A DNA stretch of 64,000 bases from Wurfbainia villosa (GCA_025175895.1 CM046004.1:18835011-18899010); one strand, 5' to 3'; counted from the stretch's first letter, positions 35,000 through 47,110 are shown. Program-made: numbers and translations. Notes: a model not told the origin generated them from the sequence alone.

Positions 35000-35410
35000 A
35001 TCTCCCCCTTTTGATGTTTGACAAAAACCAAACACCTTTGACTTAGAACACTAACTCAAATCTCCTTGCCAATTCACCCAAATTGATAATCTCAAATTCT
35101 CCCATCAATTTTCTCAAAATTGATGATCTACAAATTCTCCCATAAATTCTCCCCATAAATTCTCCCCCTTTTTGATTAACATCAAAAAGGTTCTCCCCAA
35201 GGAGGTCAATGTCTCACATCCAATGAGATCTTACAATCTCCCCCTTGGTCAAAAACACCTAGGATGCCTTCACTCTTCCTAGTGATAAGTCCCAAATCAC
35301 TTAAGAGAGACTTCCTATAAACTCGCCAAATTTCCAAATTGGGCATCTCACATTCCCATTCCTCCCCCTCATGAGGAAGAACACATCCATCATCCCATGA
35401 TGGATACCTC
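35000..35410 (-). other. Element B PPT and noncoding DNA, left part
   Basis: Begins with the PPT (ATCTCCCCCTTTTGATG on the + strand). Further CT-rich blocks, ATTCTCCCCATAAATTCTCC and TCTCCCCCTTTTTG, lie at 35140-35175. No coding sequence. Interrupted after ACCTC by the SIRE-like element; resumes at 43844. Confidence 0.75.
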
Positions 35411-36760
35411 TGTTGGTGCAACAATGCCCCAAGCATTTATATGTTTTGATGTTTGGATAATCATCTAAGTTAGGCAACAATTTGTGATCTAATTGTTACA
35501 ATGTTCAAGTGACAGGGAAATCCAAGTATGAAGACTTGGTAAAGGCAAAGTCCAATGTGCCTTGGCGGTGTAGACACCGTTAGCATGACATAGCCGATGG
35601 AAGCACCTGAAGGCTAGTACGATGGATGAACAAGTCATGGATGACTTGGAGGGATCCGAGAGGCGTGAGGTTGATGGAGGTGGCTAGAAGGTTTGGCTGC
35701 ATAAGACCAAGCATGTTGTCTTGGCGGCATTAAGTCCAAACGGACCTTGGCAAAGGAAGTCCAAAGGCAAGTCTTGACAGCGTAAGTCCAAGCATGTAGA
35801 CTTGGCGGCGTAAAGTCCTAGCATGATTTGGCAAAGGAAACCCCAAGACATGACAAAACCGAAGGAAGCTCTTGGAAGCAAAGCGCAAAGGATAAACAAG
35901 TCACGGACTCGGAGGGATCCTGGAGGCGCAAGACTTAAGGAAGAGCTAGAAGGTTGAGTCTAGGTCTAGGGAGTGAAATCAAGTATGAATTACTCATACT
36001 TGATGGGTATCACGATCGTGATATGATGTATCGCGATCGGGTCGTGCTCTCGGCCGAGTCGAAATGAAACCACGACCATCACCGATCGCTTTGGTCATGG
36101 CAATTGATGTTGCGATCGATCGGCCGACCGCCATGGCGCCGATTGATCAAGTTAAACACGGGCACAGAATGGAGTCTCACTCGACTTTCGCCTGTGATCA
36201 TTCGACCGATCACTCCATCAGTCGACTGATGGAGGGATCAGTCGACTGATGAGAATGTCGTTGGAGGAAATGACTCTGAATCCCACGAATCCAACTATTC
36301 AGAAGTTGTTAACTGCGCCGACAGTCGACTGATGTTGTGCATCAGTCAACTGATGGTGCTCCAATGGGAAAATCAGCCTTCTCTCTATAAAAAGAGGGTT
36401 GGTGGAGGTTTTTGGGGTTAATGCTTATTCTCTGATAATACTCTCAAGCCTCCATGAGTTTTCAAGCTTTTCTAGTGATTTTGAATCCCCTCCTCCTCTC
36501 TCTAAGCTTAAGTTTCATTCTTTGTAAGAAGAGGAGGATTGTTGTAAAGGAAAGCTTCATAGTGATTTAATTAGGGTTGATCCACCTCAAGGATCACCGT
36601 GGAGTAGGAGCGCTATCTCCGAACCACGTAAAAGAATCGTGTTAGCGTGTTTTTCATTTGTGATTATTATTACTTTTGTTGTGCTTCCGCTAATATTTTT
36701 GTAGAGACGAAAAACAAGCTATTCACCCCCCCCCCTCTAGCTTCAAATCGATCACCAACA
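35411..36760 (+). repeat. SIRE-like 5' LTR (with foreign segment)
   Basis: 1350 bp, TGTTGGTGCAACA to TCGATCACCAACA. It is longer than its partner because about 35550-35730 carries sequence absent from the 3' LTR but matching, in reverse complement, the LTR of element A (AAGGCACATTGG to CTAGCCACC, compare 22010-22135). TATA CTATAAAAAG at 36385-36394. CAGTCGACTG at 36219, 36239 and 36322. Confidence 0.92.
36385..36394 (+). promoter_or_regulatory. TATA box of the SIRE-like element
   Basis: CTATAAAAAG, about 375 bp before the LTR end, also at 43464-43473 in the 3' LTR. It lies just after the CAGTCGACTG cluster. Confidence 0.65.
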
Positions 36761-36762
36761 AG

Positions 36763-36774
36763 TGGTATCAGAGT
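36763..36774 (+). other. SIRE-like primer binding site
   Basis: TGGTATCAGAGT, two bases inside the 5' LTR; initiator Met-tRNA type with one terminal mismatch. Confidence 0.88.
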
Positions 36775-36815
36775 CCGGATCGCATCGGAAGATCTAACAA
36801 TCAACCAGAGCAAAA

Positions 36816-38472
36816 ATGGCTTTCCAAGAGGGGTATAGCACGGCGAGGCCTCCGTTCTTCGATGGCAACGACTTCGGTTATTGGAAAGGTAGGATGGAGT
36901 ATTACTTAATGAATGATATTGAGAATTGGTTTAGTGTTGTAGATGGTTTCGAGAAGCCGATGGATGAACACGGAGCACCCATACCGACGAATGATTGGAC
37001 GAGATATATGGCCAAGAAGGCTCAAGCCAACGCCAAGGCAACAACCACACTTCAATGTGGTTTGTCAAAAGAGCAATTAAGCAAAGTGGGGCCATTTGAA
37101 TCGGCGAAGGAGCTTTGGGAGAAGTTGATAGAGCTCAACGAAGGATCTAAGGAAACAAGAAGGGCCAAGAGAGGCTTCCTAATTGGCCAACTTCAAAGCT
37201 TCTCCATGACGACCAATGAGACTGTGAGCCAAATGCACGGTCGCTTCAAAGAAGTAGTCAACGGACTACATGTTATAGGTGAGAAGGTCGACAACCGAGA
37301 CCTTATAAGGTATGTGCTCCAAGCCTTCCCTAGAACAACCTTATGGGCTTCAATGGTAGATGTCTATACGATCTCTAGGGATCTCTCTTTGGTTAAGTTA
37401 GATGAGCTATTTTATGAATTTCAATTACATGAACAAGCTAACACTTCATCCAAAGAGAAGGGTATAGCTCTTTTTGTAGGAAAGAAGGACAAAAAGAAGA
37501 AAGAAGAAGGAGAAGAAAGAAGTGTCCTCCTCATCTGAATCCGAGGAAGACTCATCAAGTAGTGAAGATGAGCTATCGGCAAGCGAGGTGGCTGATTACG
37601 TCAAGAAATTTGGTGGGAAGTCAAGGAAACTCACCAAGAAAGATGTGAGGAGGATGTTCCAATCCTCAAGAGGTAAGTCTTCAAATAGTTCAAATTCTAC
37701 CTCTAACGTAACTTGCTTTGGTTGCAACAAGAAAGGGCATATAAAGCTAAATTGCCCAGAACTAAAGAAGAAGGAGGAGAAGGAAAAGAAAAAGAAGGAA
37801 AAGAAGGAGAAGAAGAAGAAGAAGGAGGCAATGGTGGCACAAACATGGGACACCCTAAGCATGGAGGACTCTTCCGACGATGAAGAAGTATGTCATGCCA
37901 CCCGGAATCTAGCCCTCATGGCATTGGAGAAAGAAGCCGGGAGCTCAAGCGAGGAGTCCTCTTCTTCTTCAAGCGACGAATCATCATCAAGTGATGATGA
38001 TGAGGTAAACAACTCACCTAAGATAGATTTACTGTACAAGACTATTGCATGTCTTCAAAATGCTTTGAATAGATCGAAAACTAGGATTAAGGATTTAAAA
38101 ATAGAGATTAAATCACTTAAGAGTGTAGAATCATCTTGTGGTAAATTATCTAGTGATGACGATGAATGTACCCTTAGGGATGAAAATGATAAATTAAGAA
38201 ACGAAATAGGTAACTTAAGAGCATGCTTAGAAAAATTTACTAATGGTTCTAAATACCTAGACATGATTATTAAGGATCAAAGGGCTATTTACAACAAGGC
38301 CGGATTAGAATATAGGCCTAAGGAAAAGGAGGTAGCATTTACATCTCTTGTTAGTAGAAAATCCATAATTAAAAGCAAGGGTAGAAAGGCTTGGGTACCT
38401 AAGAAATTTCTAATTGATGCTAGTGGTCCTAAGATTTGGGTACCTAAGGATTGTATTTTTCATGTGATATAG
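36816..38472 (+). pseudogene. SIRE-like gag (one frameshift)
   Basis: ATG 36816 begins MAFQEGYSTARPPFFDGNDF, then YWKGRMEYYLMNDIENWFSV. Capsid-like segments follow, such as FESAKELWEKLIELNEGS and RGFLIGQLQSFSMTTNETVS. A 1-base frame change occurs in a purine-rich run at about 37500-37530, where two frames overlap. The second frame has Ser/Glu-rich sequence, a zinc knuckle CFGCNKKGHIKLNC, a lysine tract, another Ser/Asp-rich stretch, a coiled coil (LRNEIGNLRACLEKFTNGS) and the tail AWVPKKFLI...IWVPKDCIF before TAG at 38470-38472. About 550 residues in total. The structural polyprotein; its C-terminal tail is shared in pattern with the gag-only elements. Confidence 0.92.
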
Positions 38473-41400
38473 GTAGAAGAACCAAGCTTGTAGATAGTTG
38501 ATAGTGGGTGCTCAAAGCACATGACCGGTGATGAGAGAAAATTCTCCACTATCAACCACACTAGCAAGGGAAAGGTATCATTTGGTAATATCGGCAAATT
38601 TAAGATTCTAGGAAAGGGCACAATTGAGGTATCCCCCAACCTTGCCATTCATAAAGTATTATTAGTTAAAAATATGAAATTTAATTTACTTAGTGTAAGC
38701 CAACTATGTGATGCAAACTTTGATGTTAAATTTGATTCCTCAAAATGTTTTATAAGACACAAAACTCTAAATGATTGCATGTTAGTAGGTTTTAGGAAAT
38801 CAAATATATATTATGTTGATTTATCCTATGCTACTAATGCTTCTACTAAGTATCTTATTGCAAAAGAGGAAGAAAGTTGGATTTGGCATAGGAGGCTAGG
38901 ACACATAAACATGAAGAACATAGCCAAAATAGCAAAAATGAAGTTAGTCAAAGGGTTGCCTAAAGTCAAATTTCTCAAGGACAAAATGTGTGATGCATGC
39001 CAAGAAAACATCACACAAAGGTAAAAATTTACTTAGTACCGCTTTACCTTTAGAACTTTTACATATGGACTTATTTGATGGTCATAGTGCCCCTTCTATG
39101 ATTGGTAGTAGATATTGCCTAGTAATAGTAGATGATTTCTCTAGGTTTACTTGGGTATTTTTCTTGAAAAATAAAGATGAAACCCTAGGAATAATCATAG
39201 GATTTAGCAAAAGAGTAGAAAATGAAAGAAAACTCAAAATCAACCGGATCCATAGTGATCATGGTGGAGAATTTGAGAATTCTAATTTCTCAACCTTTTG
39301 CTTAGAACAAGGGTACAAGCACGAGTTTTCTTGTCCTAGAACACCCCAACAAAATGGGATTGTGGAAAGAAAAAATCGTGCCCTACAAGAAGCGGCTAGG
39401 ACAATGCTTAATGCATACTCTTTACCTAGCTACTTGTGGGCGGAAGAGGTTAACACCGCTTGCTATATCCAAAATAGAGTATTAATTCATAGGTTTTTAG
39501 GAAAAACTCTATTTGAATTGTGGAATGGTACAATTCCAACAATTCATTATTTTAAGGTATTTGGATGTAAAGTCTATATTTTAAATACCAAAGACAACCT
39601 AGGTAAGTTTGAGTCCAAAGCGGATGAGGGAATCCTAGTTGGATACTCATCCACTAGTGTATGGTATAGAGTTTACAATAAAAGGACTCAAAAGATTGAA
39701 GAATCTTCAAATGTCCAATCTGATGAAACTTCCAATACATACCCTAGGAAATCCCCTATGGATGATGATATTAATAATGAAAATCAAGAAATTACCCAAC
39801 AATTTCAAGATTTAACCTTATAGGGTAATAATCAAGGGGGAGGATTGAATCAAGGAGGAGTAAGAGGTAATTCCGATGATGAGCAAAGAATTGAGATTAA
39901 TTATGATCAAATACAAATTAATACACCTCCTAGAACCATAAGAATTCATCAAAATCACCCCTTAGATCAAATTGTGGGTGAATTATCTCAAGGTGTTAGG
40001 ACTAGGTCATTTCAGAGGGATCCCACTAGTCATATAGCTCTAATTTCTCAAATTGAGCCCAAAACAATCAAAGATGCATTACTTGATCCGGATTGGATCT
40101 TAGCAATGCAAGATGAATTGGCTCAATTTGAAAGGAGTCAAGTATGGGAGTTAGTTCCTAGACCTAATGAAAACACCATCATTACTACAAGATGGGTCTT
40201 TAGGAACAAACTAGATGACCAAGGGAATATTACTAGAAATAAGGCAAGATTAGTTGCAAGGGGCTTTAATCAAGTTGAAGGTATTGACTATGATGAAACA
40301 TATGCCCCGGTTGTTAGGTTAGAGTCTATTAGAATACTATTAGGGTATTCCTCCTATATGGGTTTCAAACTCCATCAAATGGATGTCAAATCGGCATTCC
40401 TAAATGGGCTTATTAAGGAAGAGGTATATGTAGAACAACCTCCCAGGTTTGAGAATATGGATTATCCAAACCATGTATATAAGCTTAGGAAAGCTTTGTA
40501 TGGTTTGAAACAAGCTCCCCGGGCTTAGTATGAAAGGTTATCATCTTTCTTAATTTCTAAGGACTTTAAAAGGGGTAGTATAGATCAAACTCTATTTATA
40601 AAGTCAACATCAACGGACATCTTTGTAGCCCAAATATATGTTGATGACATTATCTTTGGGTCAACAAATGATGAACTTCTCTAAGACTTTATTAAGAATA
40701 TGGAAAAAGAGTTTGAAATGAGTCTAGTTGGGGAATTAAATTTCTTCCTAGGATTACAAGTTAAACAAACAAGTGAAGGAATTTATATTTACCAAACCAA
40801 ATATGCTAAGGAAATGATTAAGAAATTTGGTTTGGAAAATGCTAAAGTAGTTTCAACTCCAATGGCAACCAATACTAAAATAGATAGTGATAATGAAGGA
40901 AAACAAATTGATCTTACACTCTATATGAGCATGATTGGTAGCCTTTTGTACTTAACCGCTAGTAGACCCGATATATTATTTGCGGTTGGTATGTGTGCTA
41001 GGTATCAATCTTATGCAAAAGAATCTCATTTAATTGTCGTTAAGAGAATATTAAGATATATTAAAGGCACACTAAATGTAGGACTATGGTACCCTAGGAC
41101 TAGGTCTTTTGATTTGGTTGGGTACACCGATTCCGATTATGCCGGTTGCAAATTGGATCGGAAGAGTACTAGTGGTGGATGTCAATTCCTTGGGTCCTCC
41201 CTAGTTAGTTGGAGTAGTAGGAAGCAACCTTATGTTGCCCTATCCACCACCGAGGCCGAGTATGTGGCTATGGGTGGTTGTGTAGCTCAACTACTATGGA
41301 TGAAACATACCTTAGAAGATTATGAGCTATCTTACTCCAACATGAAAGTATTTTGTGACAATGTGAGCACCATAAACTTAACCAAAAATCTAGTGCATCA

Positions 41401-41581
41401 CTCTAGGACTAAGCACATTAAAGTGAAACATCACTTCATTAGAGATCATGTGGCTAAGGGGGACATTGAGCTTAATTACATTGAATCCAAGTCCAACCTA
41501 GCCGACATATTTACTAAGGCTCTCTCCGAGATAGAATTTTCATCACTTAGGAGAGAACTTGGAATGTGCTTGGTTGAGTAA
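38473..41581 (+). pseudogene. SIRE-like pol: protease, integrase, RT, RNase H
   Basis: Directly after gag, with TAG again at 38491-38493: protease VDSGCSKHMTGD; pre-integrase WHRRLGHINMKN...CDACQ; a frameshift at about 38990-39024; integrase LLHMDLFDG, IVDDFSRFTWVFF, HSDHGGEFEN, SCPRTPQQNGIVERKNRALQ and the GKW-type GVFGCKVYI region; TAG at 39821-39823; RT starting RWVFRNKLDDQGN, ARLVARGFNQVEGIDYDETY, MDVKSAFLNG, LYGLKQAPRA; TAG at 40526-40528 where W is expected; YVDDIIFGST; TAA at 40682-40684; then GELNFFLGLQVKQ and RNase H YTDSDYAGC, STTEAEYVAMG, FCDNVSTINL, LADIFTKAL, ending at 41581. Apart from the breaks every catalytic motif is readable, including YVDD, so decay is recent. Confidence 0.94.
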
Positions 41582-42640
41582 AGGTGTAGGTTTGCATGAT
41601 CCTATAGAAATACTAGGATTTATACCTTTAAGCATCTCACAAAATACCTAAGAAACCATGATTTTTTGTATTGAGCCACTTAGACAACATGTGAGATGTT
41701 AGGAAGATGCACTTGGTTCATCATGCTTGTTATGATGCATTACTATGGACCAAAGTGTCATCTAGAGACATTAATCCTTTATTGGACCAATCATTAGGAA
41801 GGCTTATATACAATTGATGTGCATATAGCTCCCAGAATATGATTGGAAATGTCAAATAAAACATATTTTAAACTATGTTTATCATATTTTGAAAAACAGT
41901 TTTTAAGTGAAACACAAAAGTGATACAAAGTTTGCAAAAATATTAGAACTTTTGTTGGTTTTCAAGTTTGTATCAATCATAAAATATGAAAAACATATAT
42001 TTTTCAAAATATTTTTCCTTGATAAAGTATGATTTCAGAAATGTGTACACAAAATTTCGTGATTTTTCGAGGTTTTTGGAATTTCTAACGCATTTTTGAA
42101 GTTGGGCTGAAAAGGCTGAAATTCAGATTTCAGGCGTATCAGTCGACTGGTTCAGAAACCAGTCGACTGATATACTGTGTTTTCTGATAAATAGCTCCAT
42201 TTTCTGATATTTAGTGTATCTTTGATGTCCTAAAGCCATAGCATAATAATATTGAGTATAAACAAATTTTTAAGACTGTTTAATGCGTGCTTTAGGGGGA
42301 GTTTCATAAAATATATCTTTTTCATCCCAAGATTTACATTGTTGGTGCAAAGTTAGAATTTAATCTTCAAATTGTTTGATAGGCCTTTGCTCCACAAGTC
42401 TTTCACTTATCATGAACTATATCTTGGATTAAGGGGGAGCTAAATGTCAATTCTATACCTTAGTTCAAGATTATAACACATTCGATTTTTTTATGAAATA
42501 TATGATTTTTTTTCTTTCTTCTCTTTTTGATGTATGTCAAAGGGGGAGAAGAAATGTTTAAGTTAGAAATGGATGTATGATTTGGAAATATGATTATGTA
42601 CGTATCCTTGAAAGACCTAACTTAAATGATTGCCAAACAT
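41582..42640 (+). other. SIRE-like 3' noncoding region
   Basis: About 1.06 kb, AT-rich, no coding sequence or envelope-like ORF that I can recognize. It contains the hairpin at 42137-42172 and ends in the PPT. Its position and composition match the pol-less 3' regions of elements A, 2, B and F. Confidence 0.75.
42137..42172. repeat. Hairpin made of two CAGTCGACTG palindromes
   Basis: Left arm TATCAGTCGACTGGTT (42137-42152), loop CAGA, right arm AACCAGTCGACTGATA (42157-42172). The arms are perfect reverse complements, and each contains the self-complementary CAGTCGACTG. Confidence 0.95.
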
Positions 42641-42655
42641 AAAAAAGGGGGAGAT
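42641..42655 (+). other. SIRE-like polypurine tract
   Basis: AAAAAAGGGGGAGAT immediately before the 3' LTR. The same tract, in reverse complement, is present at 3615, 16060, 35000 and 60019, and a variant at 49996 in D. Confidence 0.9.
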
Positions 42656-43838
42656 TGTTGGTGCAACAATGCCCCAAGCATTTATATGTTTTGATGTTTG
42701 GATAATCATCTAAGTTAGGCAACAATTTGTGATCTAATTGTTACAATGTTCAAGTGACAGGGAAATCCAAGTATGAAGACTTGATAAAGGCAAAGTCCAA
42801 GTATGATCTTGGCAAGAGAAGTCCAAGGTAAAGGTTTGGCAAAGGAAGTCCAAAGGCAAGTCTTGGCAGCGTAAGTCCAAGCATGTAGACTTGGCGGCGT
42901 AAAGTCCAAGCACGATTTGGCAAAGGAAAATCCAAGACATGACAAAACCGAAGGAAACTCTTGGAAGCAAAGCACAAAGGATGAACAAGTCGCAGACTCG
43001 AAGGGATCCTGGAGGCGCAAGGCTTAAGGAAAAGCTAGAAGGTTGAGTCTAGGTCTAGGGAGTGAAATCAAGTATGAATTACTCATACTTGATGGGTATC
43101 GATCGATCGATGTATTAGTCGATCGGTGCTCGATCGAGTCGGGATGAAACCACGACCATCATTGGTTGCTTTGGTCATGGCGGATCGGCGATGTTGCGAT
43201 CGATCGATAGCAATAGTGGCGATCGATCGCTTAAACATGGGCACAGAATGAAGTCTCACTCGACTGTCGCCTGTGATCACTCGACTGATCACTCCATCAG
43301 TCGACTGATGGAGGGATCAGTCGACTGATGAGAATGTCGTTGGAGGAAATGACTCTAAATCCCGTGAATCCATCTATTCAGAAGCCGTTAATCATGCCGA
43401 CAGTCGACTGATGCTGTGCATCAGTCGACTGATGGTGCTCCAACGGAAAAATCAGCCTTCTCTCTATAAAAAGAGGGTTGGTGGAGGTTTTTGGGGTTAA
43501 TGCTTATTCTCTAATAATACTCTCAAGCCTCCATGAGTTTTCAAGCTTTTCTAGTGATTTTGAATCCCCTCCTCCTCTCTCTAAGCTTAAGTTTCATTCT
43601 TTGTAAGAAGAGGAGGATTGTTGTAAAGAAATGCTTCATAGTGATTTGATTAGGGTTGATCCACCTCAAGGATCACCGTGGAGTAGGAACGCTATCTCCG
43701 AACCACGTAAAAGAATCGTGTTAGCATGTTTTTTATTTGTGATTATTATTACTTTTGTTGTGCTTCCGCTAATATTTTTGTAGAGACGAAAAACAAGCTA
43801 TTCACCCCCCCCCTCTAGCTTCAAATCGATCACCAACA
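42656..43838 (+). repeat. SIRE-like 3' LTR
   Basis: 1183 bp, partner of 35411-36760, lacking the foreign segment. CAGTCGACTG at 43298, 43318, 43401 and 43422; TATA at 43464-43473. The stretch 43095-43245 differs strongly from 36005-36165 although both flanks match closely. Confidence 0.93.
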
Positions 43839-43843
43839 ACCTC

Positions 43844-45316
43844 CCCCTAAAGGCTTGCTCCCCCTTAACCATTGAACCAATAATGTCCTTAGAGAGTCCC
43901 TAAGCCAATAGGAACACTAAACCATCAAAAATTAATGTCCAAAGTTCAATATTGAACTTTCACATACCTTAAAATTGATACACACCCTAACAACTCTCCT
44001 AATCCATATCCACTGGATTTTCACCCTTTCTAATCTTTCTAAAGTATATCTTAGGGTTAGGAGCAGTTAAGGTAACCTAACATGGTTGAAACATGGGCTA
44101 AATATCCTTGTTTACTCGAAATCAGCGTTGGCTATCGACTCTAACAGTAATCACCGATCGCTCTATGCATCACCAATCGCCATCAAGCGTGATCGATTAT
44201 TGATATCAAAATAAAAAATCAGAATTGAATTTTAGAAATTCATAAGTAATTATACATAATACGAAAAATCACGAAAATTCATATGTATAATACTTATAAC
44301 AAATACAATGGGTGAAAAATATTGGAAAATTATTTTACCCATAAAATAGTGAAATTGATACAAAGTTCAAAAATGAAAAAAACTTCATTGTTTTGTGCTC
44401 ATTTCATATCAACATCATCAATAGTGACTTCTATTAAAAGATAGACTACATAAAGGTTTTTCAAAATGATTTTGAAATAGTTTTAAAACCTTATATTGAA
44501 CCATGGTCTGTGGGATTAATGCACATGACTTGTACACAAGCTTTCCTCATGATTCATCCATGGTATAAATTGAGTTTGAGTTCATCTAGATGCAAAAACT
44601 ATGCACTTTGAACTTAACTCATTTCCTAGCATCTCACATGTGTCTAGGGTGTATCAATACACACACATGTCAATGTGATGTGAAATGTGAGTTTTGTTCA
44701 TCCTAAACTAGGGTTTCATGCATTTTCTAAGGCAACACTACTTGATTCCCTTATACATGGGACTTCAAGTCATGTCATAGTCTTTAAATCAATTTTAATT
44801 ACTTTAAATGCATGAATGATCATGTCATAAATGATGATATAAATAAGCATGGCCAATGATCATGATGTTATGACATATGATATAACCTAAGCATACATGA
44901 CATTAAGACATAACCTAAGCATGATCATGACATATAAATGATAAAAATAGATATGATGTCATGACATGGAATATGACAAATAAAGCATGACACATAAAAG
45001 ATATAGGTATAACAATACCTAAATTTTCGTATTAATTTTCATTTGTCATTATTAAATCTATTTTGCCATATTACCAATTATCCCTCAAGTGTGCCAAAAA
45101 TCTAAAATGGCACACCATAACTCTAAGACCTAAATTGTGCCAATTTGATTAATTTTTCAAACTTCTTAAATAATATTAGCACATCCTAAAATCCTTTAGG
45201 ATTATGATCAAACTTATTTCCAAGATACCCATAACCTTGGAAATGACCTAAAGTGCCACCTTTACCATGGCTAGGTTAACTACCCATCAATTTAAAGATG
45301 GCACACCCTAACCTAT
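43844..45316 (-). other. Element B noncoding DNA, right part
   Basis: Continues B after the SIRE-like insertion. Same sequence order as element A's 3843-5483: CCCCTAAAGGCTTGCTC, a palindrome-derived CACCGATCGC cluster (44150-44210), AGCATCTCACATGTGTCTAG, GTTTCATGCATTTTCTAAGG, and CATGACAT words (about 44820-45000). No coding sequence is seen. Confidence 0.75.
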
Positions 45317-47044
45317 TTAGCGTGAATCAATCACACTCCTAGGAACCCAATATCTATTTGAGCTCCTTGGGTTTATTAGATATTCCTTAGGGATGACCTC
45401 CCTAGATACCCTCCTAATGACCCTCCTAGGCTTGATAGCCTTGGTCATTATGGTCTTGCCTAGGTTAGCTCAAGGGGTGACTTCCCTTGTAACCTTCTTA
45501 GTGGCCTCCCTAGGTTTCTTCGAAACCCTAGCCACTAGACACACACCTTGGTTACCCTTAGGGATGACTTCCCTAGTAACCATGACCTTCCTAGACCTAG
45601 GTTTAGTTCCATAATCGAATGGAACATTATGATAAGTCTTCTTGGGCTTAGGTTTGTGACCCAAACCTTTCTTGCCCTTGGATGACTCTTGCTTCCTAGG
45701 ACCTAGATTTTTACCATTTTAATTGAATTTTACATCCTTTCATGGGTCTTCTCCATTTTCTCAAGCCTTGACCTTAAGGCTTGATTTTCTAGCTCTAATT
45801 GCCCAATTTTTGAATTTTGATTTAATCTTTGGCCATTGTTCCATTTCTTAGGCATATGCCTACCCTTCTTAGGGTTAATGCCTAAGTGCTCCTCTACCTT
45901 CCTAATGGTTTCCCTAGGTTGGATCTTTCTAGGGGCATCAGTCCCAAATTTCTCCTTGGTTGAAATAGGTCTAGAGTCATTATTTCTAGACTTGTCCTTA
46001 GACCTAAAGTCAACATGCTTAACCCCTAAGAAATAAAGTCTATTTCTACTAGCATGCTTTTGTTCATGAGTAATAGCAATAGCATTAAAATTGTTCCTAG
46101 CATGCTTTTGACTATTAAAATTTGAAGGTGCATTAATGAATTTTACCTTAGAGTTTGCCTTAGAGGCTCCCCCTACATGTGATGCTCCCTCTTTTCTCCT
46201 AGGGCATTGGCTTCTATAGTGCCCCCTTTGATGGCACTTAAAGCACACTACGTGCTCCTTTCTCTTGATGGTTGAGGCTCCGGTCTCCTTGACCTTTGGC
46301 ACTGGTGGACCTTTCTTAACCTCTTAGGGCACTTGCTCTTATAGTGCCCATATTCCCTACACTCAAAACACATAATATGATTTTTATTTTGAATTAATGT
46401 GCTTGAGTTACCTAGGTCAATGGTGGTGGAAAGGGCCTCTTAGCTTGTTCATCACTTCTCCCGGAAGTAGATGACTCTCCTTGCTCTTTCCCTTGTTCCA
46501 GAGTAGATGGTCTCTCCTCTCCCTCAAACCTTGAAGTGGAGGCTTCTTCCATCTCTTCTTCCTCTTCCGATCCAGATGTTGATTCCCTATCAACCTCCGA
46601 ATCCTCAAGCTCTTGGGATGAAGATGTGCTTGCTTCTTCTTGAGCTTGAGAGGATGAGCACTCTTCTTCTTCCTCTTCTTCTTGGACTGGTGGTGGACTT
46701 TCATGATACTTTTCCAATTCGCTCCAAAGCTCCTTGGCATCCTTGTATTCACCTATGCTACACAAGATATCGTTAGGAATCAAATCAACCAAGAATTTAA
46801 TTACCATATTACTTCTCTTGAATTCTTGGAGTTGTTCCTCCGTCCACTTTTTCATTTTGAGGAATCCTCCCTTAGGCCCTCTTGGAAATTTGAATCCTTC
46901 CATCAAGGTGGCCCAATCCTCAATATCCATCATCATCACGAAGTCTTCAATCCTTGCCTTCCATTGGTTGAAGCCTTCTCGTCCATAGAATGCATATGGG
47001 ACCGGAGTGTTGATGTCACATTCAACTTTTTCTTCAAATTCCAT
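45317..47044 (-). pseudogene. Element B gag (frameshifts)
   Basis: From ATG 47044: MEFEEKVECDINTPVPYAFY, GREGFNQWKARIEDFVMMMD, MEGFKFPRGPKGGFLKMKKW, SIGEYKDAKELWSELEKYHE, then a Ser/Glu-rich stretch. A frame break lies around 46310-46410, in which the first zinc knuckle (ECRE.GHYKSKC-type) is still readable. Below it are the second knuckle CFKCHQRGHYRSQC, GASHVGGASKANSKVKF, a coiled coil LELENQALRSRLEKMEKTHE, a stop near 45720-45730, GLGHKPKPKKTYHNVPFDYG and the tail to RSVIDSR, stop at 45317. Order matches F. It is a decayed structural gene. Confidence 0.88.
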
Positions 47045-47092
47045 CTTATTCCTCTAGCGATGCTCCCTTAGTTGTTAAACCTTGAAGAGCGG

Positions 47093-47108
47093 CCTCACTC
47101 TGATACGA
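47093..47108 (-). other. Element B primer binding site (mutated)
   Basis: TCGTATCAGAGTGAGG on the - strand where TGGTATCAGAGC is expected. The second base is changed, which would weaken priming in this copy. Confidence 0.75.
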
Positions 47109-47110
47109 AT

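Larger units (their letters stand above)
35411..43838 (+). mobile_element. SIRE-like gag-pol copia retrotransposon
   Basis: An 8428-bp element with LTRs 35411-36760 and 42656-43838, TSD ACCTC (35406-35410, 43839-43843), PBS at 36763, gag, protease, integrase, RT, RNase H, a 1.07 kb 3' noncoding region and PPT. Similarity to the SIRE lineage is inferred from motifs such as HSDHGGEFEN, FSCPRTPQQNGIVERKNR and YVDDIIFGST, and the long Gag. It is the only element of this group here that carries pol. It is inactivated by two frameshifts and several stop codons. Confidence 0.93.

Noticed and set aside
37596..37862. Antisense hydrophobic ORF in the SIRE-like gag
   Set aside because: Mirror of the lysine-rich tract: AAG repeats read as CTT (Phe/Leu) on the other strand.
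41582..42640. Envelope-like gene, as reported in some SIRE elements
   Set aside because: I looked for an ORF with signal and membrane segments between RNase H and the PPT. The region is AT-rich with frequent stops in all frames.
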